NCBI GenBank assembly: GCA_039586815.1
Contig: JBDHJR010000019.1
Coordinates: 35,108-99,107, forward strand
Length of the DNA stretch: 64,000 nucleotides
From: WVYX01 sp039586815
Lineage (GTDB): Bacteria > Gemmatimonadota > Gemmatimonadetes > Gemmatimonadales > GWC2-71-9
Reading direction: 5' to 3'
Part shown: positions 53,467-61,499 of the stretch, piece by piece
How the letters are laid out: each line of letters starts with the position of its first letter
Numbering within the stretch: the stretch's first letter is position 1
Notes under the pieces: generated by a model
The model's database searches: none
What the model was told of the DNA's origin: nothing
What the model saw: the letters and a program-made list of their open reading frames with translations, nothing else
Position numbers and translations under genes: made by a program

Positions 53467-54576
53467 TCAGTCGACCAGCCGCAGGGGCATCACCAGGCAG
53501 AGGTACAGCGCGGGATCGTCCCACCCCACCGGCTCGACAGTAGCCGCCCGCTCGGGGGCCTTGAACGTGAGCCGCACCTCGTCGGTCGGCATGTACTTGA
53601 GGATCTCGAGCAAGTAATTGGCGTTGAATCCGATCTCCAGGACGTCGCCGTCGTAGGTGACCGCCATCTCGTCCTGGGCCTCGCCCAGGTCCGGCGTGCT
53701 GACGCTGAGCTGGAGGGCTCCCCCGCTGAACTGCAGGCGTACCCGGTGGGTCTGGTCGCTCGCGACCACCCCTACCCGCCGCAGGGCCGACGCGAGGCCA
53801 TCCTTCTCCACCGTGCAGGAGCGATCGTTCTCCCGCGGGATGACCTGCTCGTAGTTCGGATAGGGCCCTTCGATCAGGCGCGTGAACACGAGAGTGGACC
53901 CCGTACGGAAGCCCAGGTGGTTGTCGCTCTTTGCGACCTCGATCTCGTCGGACGGCCCGAACAGGCGGCGTACCTGCTCCAGGGCCTTCGGGGGAACGAT
54001 CAACTCGGCCGAGGCGCTTCCGCTGGATACGGGAACGTCCATCTTGGCGAGCCGGTGGCCGTTGGTCGCCACCATCCGCATCATGTCCCCCTTCACCTCC
54101 CACAACACACCGTTCAGGATCGGACGGCTCTCCTCGGTGGATGACGCGAAGCTCACGTGGTTGATGAGCTTCTGCAGATCACTCGATGTGACGGTCCAGC
54201 TGTCATCGAAGTTGACCGGTGGGAAGTTGGGGAACTCCTCACGGGGGATCCCCAGCAGCTTGAAGCGTGAGCGACCGCATTCGAGCTGCACACGCTGCTC
54301 GCCGGCAGCGGTCATCCGTATGGCTGCACTGGGGAGCTCACGCACGATCTCCACGAGCTTCTTGGCCGGGATCGTCACCGCACCTTCGGCATCGACTTCC
54401 GCGGGAACCATCGTACTGACAGCAATATCCAGGTCCGTACCGGACAGGCGCACACCGTCTGCGGTCGCTTCCAGCAGGATATTGGACAGCACGGGCAGCG
54501 TGGTCTTCGTCGGCACGCTTGCCGCAACCGCGACTAGGCCTTCCTGTAACCGCTCCCGCGTGATCGTGAACTTCAT
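53467..54576 (-). CDS. dnaN: DNA polymerase III sliding clamp (beta subunit)
   Basis: This 369-residue protein has three similar clamp domains: MKFTITRERLQEGLVAVAASVPTKTTLPVLSNILLEA at the start, FASSTEESRPILNGVLWEV opening the second domain, and YPNYEQVIPRENDRSCTVEKDGLASALRRV opening the third. The C-terminal sequence ends LCLVMPLRLVD, matching the usual MPMR(L) hydrophobic pocket end. It encircles DNA and tethers polymerases and repair enzymes. It follows dnaA on the same strand across a 235-base spacer that holds the candidate origin features. Confidence 0.97.
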   Translation of the reverse strand: MKFTITRERLQEGLVAVAASVPTKTTLPVLSNILLEATADGVRLSGTDLDIAVSTMVPAEVDAEGAVTIPAKKLVEIVRELPSAAIRMTAAGEQRVQLECGRSRFKLLGIPREEFPNFPPVNFDDSWTVTSSDLQKLINHVSFASSTEESRPILNGVLWEVKGDMMRMVATNGHRLAKMDVPVSSGSASAELIVPPKALEQVRRLFGPSDEIEVAKSDNHLGFRTGSTLVFTRLIEGPYPNYEQVIPRENDRSCTVEKDGLASALRRVGVVASDQTHRVRLQFSGGALQLSVSTPDLGEAQDEMAVTYDGDVLEIGFNANYLLEILKYMPTDEVRLTFKAPERAATVEPVGWDDPALYLCLVMPLRLVD

Positions 54577-54811
54577 GTTCTCTCTAACACGGTGTGGATG
54601 AAAGATTCTACTAGTACTTTACTGATAACTATCTAGTAGTGCTAGTAGAGTGCCTTGAAACCTTGACAGATCTCGCAACACCTTTTGTTGATACGTCTTG
54701 TAGCACTCCCCTCATGTAGACTCTCGGGATAGGCTGTGGAGGACCTCTCCACTATCTCACACTCGCTCAGCAACTCCACAGCCGTCCACAACGGCGTGTC
54801 CACAGTGTGGG
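54577..54811. other. Candidate oriC: dnaA-dnaN intergenic region
   Basis: This is an AT-richer 235-base spacer. DnaA-box-like sites sharing the core TCCACA lie at 54593-54601 (TGTGGATGA, 8 of 9 to the consensus on the minus strand), 54735-54743 (minus), 54772-54780, 54782-54790 and 54796-54804 (plus). Beside the first, 54608-54648 is rich in CTA/TAG triplets (CTACTAG, then CTAGTAG twice), reminiscent of DnaA-trio elements that start unwinding. The location between dnaA and dnaN is a common origin site. All boxes but one deviate from TTATCCACA at two or more bases. Confidence 0.6.
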
Positions 54812-56194
54812 CTAGTGGACGTGTACCAACTCCCGCCGTGCGTGCTCCACCCGGTCCCGGAACTTTCGATCGGAAGCCATCTCCCGCTGCACCTTGTCCA
54901 GGCTGTGAATCACCGTCGAGTGGTCGCGCCCGCCGAACGCCTGCCCGATCTCCACTAGCTGCATCCCGATCAGCTCGCGTGCCAGGAACATGGCCACCTG
55001 ACGCGGCACGGTGAGTGTCTTGGTACGTGCCTTGGAGCGCAGCCCCTCGGGCGTCACCCCCCAGCGGCGCGCCACCACTTCCTGAACCCGGTCGACGCTC
55101 GGGAGGCTGGCCGGGTGGTCGCCCGAGGCACCCCCGTCTTGCGTGATCTTGTCGGCCAGGGCGTCCCGGGCGAGCTCCACGGTGACCTCCCGGTGCTTCA
55201 GCGAGGCGAACAGCAGGAGCTTGATGATGCAGCCCTCGAGCTCCCGCACGGAGCTGCGCACGTGCTCGGCAATGAAGCGCAGCACGTCGTCCGGTATAGT
55301 GAGCTCCAGATGGTCCTGCTCCGCCTTCTTCCGCAGGATGGCGATGCGGTGCTCCAGGTCCGGCTGGCCGATGTCCGCCACCATGCCCCATTCGAACCGG
55401 CTCACCAGGCGGGACTCGAGGCCCGGTATCTCCGTAGGGGGACGGTCGGAGGTGAGCACGATCTGCTTCTGCGCCTCGTGCAGGGCGTTGAACGTGTGGA
55501 AGAACTCCTCCTGCGTCATCTCCTTGCCTTCGAGGAAATGCACGTCGTCCACCAGGAAGATGTCCACCTCGGTCCGGTAGCGCCGCCTGAACTCCACCAT
55601 CGTACGGCTGTGGATGCTCTCGATCACCTCGTTGATGAACTGCTCGGCGCCCATGTAGAGGACCCGGTTCGATGAGTCGCGCTCCAGTACCGCGTGGGCG
55701 ATGGCCTGCATGAGGTGTGTCTTGCCGAGACCCGTAGCCCCGTAGATGAACAGGGGGTTGTAGGTCTTCCCCGGCGCCTCTGCAACGGCGTGCGCGGCGG
55801 CGCCGGCCAGCTCGTTGGACTTGCCTACGACGAACGTCTTGAAGGAGTAGCGCTCGTTGAGGGGCCGGGTAGTACGTGCCTGGGTCTTGCCATCCGCGGC
55901 CGCCGGGGCCACGAAGAAGTCCATCTGGGGCCGTTGCGTCCGTTCCTCCTGCACCCGGAACGTGACCTGCAGTGACGCACCGAGCTCCTGGGTCGCCAGC
56001 TCACCGAGCAGCTCGGAGTGCTTGGACTCGTTCCATTCCACCGCGAACTGGTCCGGAGCACCGAGCACGAGCCGCCCCTCCTTGAGATCGATGGGCTCGA
56101 CTGGGTCCAGCCAGGTCCGAACGGTGGGGTCCGGTAGCTGCGAGCGCGCCGCGTCCAGTAGACGGGTCCACGCCTGTTGAGCTGTCAATTCCAT
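54812..56194 (-). CDS. dnaA: Chromosomal replication initiator DnaA
   Basis: This 460-residue AAA+ initiator has an N-terminal helicase-contact domain (about 1-85, WTRLLDAARSQLPDPTVRTWLDPV) and a linker. The ATPase domain has Walker A GATGLGKTHLMQAIAH and Walker B VDIFLVDDVHFLEG with sensor residues. The C-terminal DNA-binding signature is GRDHSTVIHSLDKVQ. It binds DnaA boxes and opens the origin. It is the first gene of the minus-strand dnaA-dnaN unit and divergent from rpmH. The start ATG at 56194 is 49 bases from a good promoter that carries a DnaA box in its spacer, suggesting autoregulation. Confidence 0.97.
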   Translation of the reverse strand: MELTAQQAWTRLLDAARSQLPDPTVRTWLDPVEPIDLKEGRLVLGAPDQFAVEWNESKHSELLGELATQELGASLQVTFRVQEERTQRPQMDFFVAPAAADGKTQARTTRPLNERYSFKTFVVGKSNELAGAAAHAVAEAPGKTYNPLFIYGATGLGKTHLMQAIAHAVLERDSSNRVLYMGAEQFINEVIESIHSRTMVEFRRRYRTEVDIFLVDDVHFLEGKEMTQEEFFHTFNALHEAQKQIVLTSDRPPTEIPGLESRLVSRFEWGMVADIGQPDLEHRIAILRKKAEQDHLELTIPDDVLRFIAEHVRSSVRELEGCIIKLLLFASLKHREVTVELARDALADKITQDGGASGDHPASLPSVDRVQEVVARRWGVTPEGLRSKARTKTLTVPRQVAMFLARELIGMQLVEIGQAFGGRDHSTVIHSLDKVQREMASDRKFRDRVEHARRELVHVH

Positions 56195-56239
56195 CTACGA
56201 TTTGCGGGTAACTCGGTAGGGGGTTCGCCAGGGCGAGAG

Positions 56240-56268
56240 ATTGTACCGCTCCGATGTGGAAAAGTCAA
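56240..56268 (-). promoter_or_regulatory. dnaA promoter with embedded DnaA box
   Basis: On the minus strand TTGACT (56263-56268) and TACAAT (56240-56245) are separated by 17 bases, each one base from consensus. The start of the spacer together with the last -35 base holds TTTTCCACA (56255-56263), an 8 of 9 match to the DnaA box TTATCCACA, so DnaA could block its own promoter. Confidence 0.8.
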
Positions 56269-56330
56269 CCTTGACCCCAAACCCCTAGTGCGACTAGCTT
56301 TCCCCCCCGCAAGAAAGGGATTTTGAGGGC

Positions 56331-56492
56331 ATGAAGAGGACCTACCAGCCGCGCAATCGGCGGCGGAAAAATAAGCACGGGTTCCGTGAGCGGATGCGCA
56401 CCCGCTGGGGCCGGGCTGTGTTGAGCCGCCGGCGCAGGAAGGGGCGCAAACGCCTCGCCGCCCAGGTGCCATCCAAGCACGGAGGGCGCTGA
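56331..56492 (+). CDS. rpmH: 50S ribosomal protein L34
   Basis: This 53-residue very basic protein begins MKRTYQPRNRRRKNKHGFRERM and contains WGRAVLSRRRRKGRKRLA, the L34 pattern. It is somewhat longer than the usual 44-47 residues because of a C-terminal QVPSKHGGR extension. It sits divergent from dnaA and opens the classic rpmH-rnpA-yidD-yidC-mnmE series. A TTGACC at 56271-56276, followed 18 bases later by TAGCTT, may be its promoter. The ATG at 56331 has TGAGGG just upstream. Confidence 0.97.
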   Translation: MKRTYQPRNRRRKNKHGFRERMRTRWGRAVLSRRRRKGRKRLAAQVPSKHGGR

Positions 56493-56521
56493 CGCCCGAG
56501 GGACTGCCTCGGAGCTGGCGC

Positions 56522-56833
56522 TTGACGCGCAGATCTGAGCTGACGGCGGTGATGCGGAAGGGCCGCAGTCGCCGCACCCCGAGACTGGACATCTCCTGGC
56601 GTGAGAACGAGGTGGGACACCCGCGACTGGCTGTCGTCGTACCGAGGTACGGCCGGACCGCGGTGCGCCGCAACCGCCTTCGCCGCCGGCTGCGCGACAT
56701 CGCGCGCCGGCGTGTGCTGCCGGGACTCTCGCCACTCGACCTGGTGATCCGTCCACGAGCGTCGGCATACGGCGCCGACTTCGACGAGCTCTCCAACGAC
56801 CTGGAGCAATGGGCACACACGCTCTCCGGTTGA
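56522..56833 (+). CDS. rnpA: Ribonuclease P protein component
   Basis: This RNase P protein of 103 residues or more has the basic RNR-type signature VRRNRLRRRLRDIARR (about 48-63) and the central beta strand PRLAVVVPRYGRTA. It binds the rnpB RNA encoded at 51.2-51.5 kb. The start is unclear: the TTG at 56522 begins LTRRSELTAVMRKG, but homologues usually begin a few residues earlier with a Leu-Pro-Arg-x-x-Arg-Leu stretch, which is present in frame upstream (LPRSWR) without any ATG, GTG or TTG codon. The gene overlaps yidD by 25 bases. Confidence 0.92.
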   Translation: MTRRSELTAVMRKGRSRRTPRLDISWRENEVGHPRLAVVVPRYGRTAVRRNRLRRRLRDIARRRVLPGLSPLDLVIRPRASAYGADFDELSNDLEQWAHTLSG

Positions 56834-57048
56834 TCCGCTGGCCCCGCTACCTGGTCATGGGCGTGATTCGCCTGTATCAGGTGCTCGCATCGCCGTTTCC
56901 GTCTCCCTGCCGGTTCGCACCGACCTGCTCCACCTACACGCTGGAAGCGGTGAACCGTTACGGCGTCCTGCGAGGATCGTGGCTGGGTGTCAGGCGGATC
57001 CTCAAGTGCCACCCGTTCCACCCGGGTGGCCTCGACCCGGTACCGTAG
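56809..57048 (+). CDS. yidD: Membrane protein insertion efficiency factor YidD
   Basis: This 79-residue YidD has the three conserved cysteines in CRFAPTCSTYTLEAV and KCHPFHPGGLDPVP, plus the amphipathic N-terminal helix IRLYQVLASPFPSPC. YidD aids membrane insertion beside YidC. The ATG at 56809 lies inside the end of rnpA and the stop is seven bases before the yidC start. This arrangement, rnpA-yidD-yidC, is conserved across many bacteria. Confidence 0.96.
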   Translation: MGTHALRLIRWPRYLVMGVIRLYQVLASPFPSPCRFAPTCSTYTLEAVNRYGVLRGSWLGVRRILKCHPFHPGGLDPVP

Positions 57049-57055
57049 CCCGCAG

Positions 57056-58705
57056 ATGGACCGCCGCACCGCCCTCGCCATCGTTCTGATGCTGGTCGTC
57101 GCAGTGCTGCCGGCGCTGCTGATCGAGCGAGAGCCTCCCCCGCAGCAAGTGTCGGAGACTCTCGACAGCGTCGTGTCACCGCCGCCCGAAACGGTGGCCG
57201 TGGCTCAGCCGATTCCGGAGGTCGCTCCTGCAGCGGTCCAGGCCGAGCAGGCACCGGAGCGCGACGTGCCGGAGCAGTTGGTGACGGTGCAGAGCCCGCT
57301 CTACAGGATGGAGTTCTCCTCGCGGGGCGCGAGGCCGGTCTCCGCCCGCCTCGAAGAGTACCGCACCTTCGCTCCCGGCGACTCGGGGCAAGCGCAGCTG
57401 CTTCCCCCTGAATCGCGCTTCCTCGAGCTGGACCTGGTATTCGGCGGGGACACGCTTTCCCTGGACGATTGGACCTTCGAGCCGAGCGCCACGGACATCG
57501 TGGTCAGCGCCGCCGGCACGGAGCTCCGCTGGTTCGGGCGCCAAGGTGCGCTGGGCGTCGAGTTGACCTACACGTTCGGACCCGAGGAGTACTTGTTCGA
57601 CGTGCACGGTCGAATCACCGGTACCTCGGCGAGTGGGTTCGTCCTGGTGCGTCTGGGACCACGCATCGCCTTCGTGGAAGCCGACAGCGCCGTCGACTTC
57701 CGTTCGTATTCGGTCGTCACGAAAGCGGCGAAGACCGAGCGCCTGGACTTCCGTTCGCTCGACCCGGGAGAGACGAGGTCCCTGGAGGGTCCCTTCGAGT
57801 GGGTGGCGGTGAAGTCGAAGTACTTCCTCGCCGCCGTGCTCGCCGTGGAGGAGAGCCACGCGCTGTTCGGCGGCGCCCTCGCCACCGGTGGTGCACGCGA
57901 TGGTAAGGAGGCCATTCACGCCGACGTGGTGACTTCCCTTCCGGCGCCCGGCGGCGAGTTCGGATTCCTGGGGTACATCGGACCGCAGGAGTTTCGCCGT
58001 CTGGCGCGCATAGGCCACGACCTGGAAGACGTCAACCCGTACGGGTGGGTGTTCCGCCCGATCATCCGGCCGTTTGCCAACCTAATCGTGCGCATCCTGT
58101 TGTGGATGCACGACGTGCTGAACCTCAGTTACGGCTGGGTGTTGATCATCTTCGGGTTGTTGATGCGTGTGCTCTTATGGCCGCTCAACCAGAAAGCCAT
58201 GCGCTCCAGCATGGCCATGCAGGCGATTCAACCCGAGCTCAAGGCCGTGCAGGAGCGCTACAAGCAGGATCCGCAGCGCATGCAGCAGGAGGTCATGAAG
58301 CTGTACAAGGAGCACGGAGTGAACCCGCTGGGCGGCTGCGTGCCAATGCTGATCCCCATGCCGGTGCTGTTCGCGCTGTTCTTCGTGTTCCGGGAGACGA
58401 TCGAATTCAGGGGCGTACCGTTCCTGTGGCTGCCCGACCTGTCGCGGCCCGATCCGCTTTACATCGTGCCGATCCTCATGGGGCTTTCCATGTTCGTGGT
58501 GTCGAAGATCGCGCAGCGAGGCGTACCGCCCAACCCGCAGGCGAAGATGATGCTGTATGTCATGCCGGGGTTCTTGACGTTCATCTTCCTCAAGCTGTCG
58601 GCGGGCCTGAACCTGTACTACGCGGTGAGTAACATCGCGAGCATCCCGCAGCAGTGGTTGATCTCCCAGCAGCGGGTGAAGCGGGTGAATAGCAAGCGAG
58701 AGTAG
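57056..58705 (+). CDS. yidC: Membrane protein insertase YidC
   Basis: This 549-residue insertase has an N-terminal membrane helix (TALAIVLMLVVAVLPALL), a periplasmic beta-sandwich domain of about 300 residues (the Gram-negative type) and a C-terminal five-helix core. Conserved stretches in the core are RIGHDLEDVNPYGWVFRPI, FGLLMRVLLWPLNQKAMRSSMAMQAIQPELKAVQERYKQDPQRMQQEVMKLYKEHGVNPLGGC, and MLYVMPGFLTFIFLKLSAGLNLYYAVSNI. The large periplasmic domain points to a diderm cell. Start at 57056 (MDRRTAL); the upstream frame overlaps yidD. No jag/khpB follows; mnmE is next. Confidence 0.97.
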   Translation: MDRRTALAIVLMLVVAVLPALLIEREPPPQQVSETLDSVVSPPPETVAVAQPIPEVAPAAVQAEQAPERDVPEQLVTVQSPLYRMEFSSRGARPVSARLEEYRTFAPGDSGQAQLLPPESRFLELDLVFGGDTLSLDDWTFEPSATDIVVSAAGTELRWFGRQGALGVELTYTFGPEEYLFDVHGRITGTSASGFVLVRLGPRIAFVEADSAVDFRSYSVVTKAAKTERLDFRSLDPGETRSLEGPFEWVAVKSKYFLAAVLAVEESHALFGGALATGGARDGKEAIHADVVTSLPAPGGEFGFLGYIGPQEFRRLARIGHDLEDVNPYGWVFRPIIRPFANLIVRILLWMHDVLNLSYGWVLIIFGLLMRVLLWPLNQKAMRSSMAMQAIQPELKAVQERYKQDPQRMQQEVMKLYKEHGVNPLGGCVPMLIPMPVLFALFFVFRETIEFRGVPFLWLPDLSRPDPLYIVPILMGLSMFVVSKIAQRGVPPNPQAKMMLYVMPGFLTFIFLKLSAGLNLYYAVSNIASIPQQWLISQQRVKRVNSKRE

Positions 58706-58756
58706 CACTCAGGCCCCGCCTGGCCACCGCACCGCCGGTTCCCCTAACTTCGAGCC

Positions 58757-60100
58757 GTGCTCACCGACGTCATCGCCGCGATCTCGACCCCGCCGGGTAG
58801 GAGCGGAGTGGCTTTGCTCCGAGTCTCGGGCGGCGGCGCGCACGACATCTCACGAACGGTCCTGACCCAGTTCCAGCCCGAACCGTGGCGCTGCGCGCGC
58901 CTTTCGCCCGCCGTCCATCCTGTGCGGGGCGAGCTGCTCGACGAAACGCTCTACGTGACATACCGAGCGCCCGCGTCGTACACCGGTGAGGACATGGTCG
59001 AGGTCTTTACGCATGGAGGCCTGCTCGTGCCGGCGGAGGTGTTGGCTGCACTGCTCGCAGCCGGGGCGCGGCAGGCAGTCGCCGGAGAATTCACCCGCCG
59101 GGCGGTGGCCAACGGCAAGCTGGACCTGTTGCAGGCCGAGGCGGTCGCGGATCTGATCGACGCGACCGCGCCGGCACAGCGGCGCGCAGCCCTGGGGCAG
59201 TTGGACAGGGGCTTGTCGCAGCGCATCGGCAAACTGCGGGACCAGGTACTGCAGCTCGAGGCCCTGGTGAGTTACGAGATCGACTTTCCGGAGGAGGACA
59301 GCGGTCCGGTGCCGCCCGAGCGCATCGCGGACGCGATTGCCGAGCTGGAGCGGGTCCTGGGAGGGCTGATCGGAACCGCGGGCGAGGGAGAGCGGCTGCG
59401 GGAGGGAGCGCTGGCGGTGATAGCGGGCCGGCCCAACTCGGGTAAGTCGTCGCTGTTCAACGCGCTGCTGGGCAGTGAGCGTGCCATCGTCACCCACGTA
59501 CCCGGCACCACGCGCGACGCCATCGAGGCTGCGGTGACCTGTGGCGGCTTCCCGTTCCGTCTCATCGACACCGCGGGCCTGCACGAATCCGACGACACCG
59601 TGGAGCGCATTGGAATCGAGGTGAGCCGACGGTACCTGGCAGCGGCCGACGTCGTGATCTTCTGCGCCGAGGCGGGCCGCGAGCTGGCTGCCGAGGAGCG
59701 TGCCTTCCTCGATGGCCTTGAGGCTCCGCGCCTGGTGGTGCGGACCAAGTCGGACTTGGCCACGGCGCACGCTGGTTCGGGCGATGAGGTCGTGGTCTCA
59801 GCCGAGACCGGTAAAGGGCTTGCCGACCTGCGCACCCGGCTCGCCGAGCTGGCCTTCAGGTCGCTGGTCGGGCGCGGCGATGTGGAGCCGCTCGTCACCC
59901 GCGAACGGCAGCGCGACGCGCTGGAGCGCGCGCTGACCGAAGTCCGGGGGTTTCGCGGCGCCCGGGACGAAGGGCTCGAGGGCGCCGTCGCAGCCACACA
60001 CCTGCGTGCAGCGATTGCCGCGTTGGAAGACGTGATCGGTGTGGTGACCACGGAGGATGTGCTGGGGCGGGTGTTCGCGACGTTCTGTGTGGGAAAGTAG
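58757..60100 (+). CDS. mnmE: tRNA modification GTPase MnmE
   Basis: This 447-residue GTPase has an N-terminal tetrahydrofolate-binding domain (AAISTPPGRSGVALLRVSG, then YTGEDMVEVFTHGG), a helical domain, and an inserted G domain. The G motifs are GRPNSGKSSLFNALL (G1), TTRD (G2), DTAG (G3) and RTKSDL (G4, TKSD). The C-terminal CVGK ends with the FCxGK motif that activates one-carbon transfer. It partners MnmG (10-12 kb). The GTG at 58757 is the start. The stop codon TAG at 60098-60100 lies in the outer arm of structured repeat copy B. Confidence 0.96.
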   Translation: MLTDVIAAISTPPGRSGVALLRVSGGGAHDISRTVLTQFQPEPWRCARLSPAVHPVRGELLDETLYVTYRAPASYTGEDMVEVFTHGGLLVPAEVLAALLAAGARQAVAGEFTRRAVANGKLDLLQAEAVADLIDATAPAQRRAALGQLDRGLSQRIGKLRDQVLQLEALVSYEIDFPEEDSGPVPPERIADAIAELERVLGGLIGTAGEGERLREGALAVIAGRPNSGKSSLFNALLGSERAIVTHVPGTTRDAIEAAVTCGGFPFRLIDTAGLHESDDTVERIGIEVSRRYLAAADVVIFCAEAGRELAAEERAFLDGLEAPRLVVRTKSDLATAHAGSGDEVVVSAETGKGLADLRTRLAELAFRSLVGRGDVEPLVTRERQRDALERALTEVRGFRGARDEGLEGAVAATHLRAAIAALEDVIGVVTTEDVLGRVFATFCVGK

Positions 60101-60270
60101 GGTGTGGCGGTGAGGCGGGGCACCTACCGGAGCGAACGTCACGAGCACTGACCGGCAGGAAGCCCTATGGTGATAGTCGGTCTTACCTCGCCGGCGGCCA
60201 GGAGATCTGCGGAGTCAATTGGGGAGTGCAGTTCGCAAAGGTAGGGGCCCCGCCTCACTCCGCACCCTAC
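60097..60270. repeat. Structured repeat element, copy B
   Basis: Long arms flank a conserved core. GTAGGGTG (60097-60104) pairs with CACCCTAC (60263-60270, with one T-G wobble nearby). GTGAGGCGGGGCACCTACC (60110-60128) pairs with GGTAGGGGCCCCGCCTCAC (60240-60258) with a single mismatch. Then, after an unpaired GGA/AAA loop, GCGAAC (60132-60137) pairs with GTTCGC (60231-60236). The core matches copy A at most positions. The outer arms contain the stop codons of both convergent genes, mnmE and the minus-strand hypothetical gene. Confidence 0.75.
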
Positions 60271-60512
60271 TGCAACGAGTCGTCGTCCCCCTCCACCGCG
60301 AGCCGCCAGATCTCGTCCGCGAGCCACTGGATGCGCTCCTGTGCGTATGCAAGATCCGAGCGTCCCATCTCGTTGGCGTTACGCGACACCTCGCGCACGT
60401 GGTCGATGAGCTCGTCGATGACCTCGCGGAGCACGCGCTTCTGGCGCCGCTCCGGCAGCGGCTTGGCAGCCGGACGCTGCGCCTTCGCGGCCTTCTTGGC
60501 GGACTTCTTCAT
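60267..60512 (-). CDS. Small Lys/Arg-rich hypothetical protein
   Basis: This 81-residue protein begins MKKSAKKAAKAQRPAAKPLPERRQK, a flexible basic stretch, followed by a predicted helical hairpin RVLREVIDELIDHVREVSRNANEMGRSDLAYAQERIQWLADEIWRLA. It has no Cys and no membrane segment. The basic head could contact nucleic acid or acidic partners; I do not recognise the family. The start ATG at 60512 overlaps the stop of the upstream putative zinc protease (ATGA), and the gene ends inside the arm of repeat copy B. Confidence 0.65.
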   Translation of the reverse strand: MKKSAKKAAKAQRPAAKPLPERRQKRVLREVIDELIDHVREVSRNANEMGRSDLAYAQERIQWLADEIWRLAVEGDDDSLQ

Positions 60513-61453
60513 GCTGTCTGTACGCCGCGGGCCCGCTGCTCGAACTCGAGGCACTCGTCGGCGCTCGCCCTGAGGGCGGCCGCAATGCCCCGCTCGGCCA
60601 CCATGGCCTCCACCATGCGATAGCCCAGGTAGTAGCCGGCGCGCTCGGGTACGACCTTGCCGCGCACCAGGCGCTGCGCGGCCGGTACACCTCCGGAGAG
60701 ATAGCGCAGCCGGTATCCCAGTCCCCGCTGGTCCAACTCGTCTTCCAGTGCGCGCGAGAGAAAGGCCTCGAGCTGGCGCATCCGGCGGTATTGGCGGCGC
60801 ACGTAGCCCAGGTACTCCCACATGTCGTGCCCCGGCACGACGGCCCGTGCAGCAGCCACCGCGAGGCCCTCGTTCACGACGAGCTCGCGCAGCGTAGCGC
60901 GGCTGCCGCTCTCCCAGTAGTCGTAGGACCCATCCATGTCCGCCACGATGCCGGCCAGCTCGCTGCGGCTGTCGGGCGACGTATAGCGTACTGTGTGCGC
61001 CACCTCGTGGGCGATCCATAGTGGCAGCAGCTCGGGCTTGAGGCCGAGTCCCAGCGACTCGTGATTCGGCCGGCCGGTGAAGTGCTCGAGGCAGACGAAG
61101 GCAATCCCGCGTCCGCCCACGACCAACTCGCCGGCGTTGGCGCCGCCAACGCCCACCATCAGGTACACATCGAACTGGCGGTCGACCTGGAACGCATCTT
61201 CGCAGCGGCGCAGCGTTTCTTCCGCAGCCGCGACGACGTCGTGCCGCTGCAGCAACGCATGCAGGTCGCGGCGGTCCGCGGTCAGTGTACGCTCGATGAC
61301 TTCCTGGGCGTGTGGGCTGTCGAGGTCGAGGATGTAGTTGTGCCAGTAGGCCGCTAGAACAGGAAAGTGGTCTCGCAGGTAGCGACGATACGCCTCCAAG
61401 GGATCCGGTGCGTCGAGCGCGGCGAGGAATTCCGGAACGAGGTTGATGAGCAT
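60509..61453 (-). CDS. Putative zinc-dependent protease (DUF2268-like)
   Basis: This 314-residue protein has a gluzincin-type zinc motif in LWIAHEVAHTVRY (His149, Glu150, His153) and a downstream Glu in VVNEGLAVAAARAV (about residue 195) at the distance expected for the third ligand. The N-terminal 130 residues include a strand-rich region DVYLMVGVGGANAGELVVGGRGIAFVCLEHF common in DUF2268 predicted proteases. It lacks a signal peptide, so it is probably cytoplasmic. The ATG at 61451-61453 is chosen over a longer frame overlapping the macro-domain gene. Substrate unknown. Confidence 0.75.
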   Translation of the reverse strand: MLINLVPEFLAALDAPDPLEAYRRYLRDHFPVLAAYWHNYILDLDSPHAQEVIERTLTADRRDLHALLQRHDVVAAAEETLRRCEDAFQVDRQFDVYLMVGVGGANAGELVVGGRGIAFVCLEHFTGRPNHESLGLGLKPELLPLWIAHEVAHTVRYTSPDSRSELAGIVADMDGSYDYWESGSRATLRELVVNEGLAVAAARAVVPGHDMWEYLGYVRRQYRRMRQLEAFLSRALEDELDQRGLGYRLRYLSGGVPAAQRLVRGKVVPERAGYYLGYRMVEAMVAERGIAAALRASADECLEFEQRARGVQTA

Positions 61454-61499
61454 GGAGGCGCAACCAATTTGTGACGCACCCCGGATACTGACAACCCCT

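Noticed and set aside
54686..54700. CAAC-N7-GTTG in the dnaA-dnaN spacer as another SufR site
   Set aside because: The spacing is seven rather than six and nothing in the context relates to iron-sulfur regulation.
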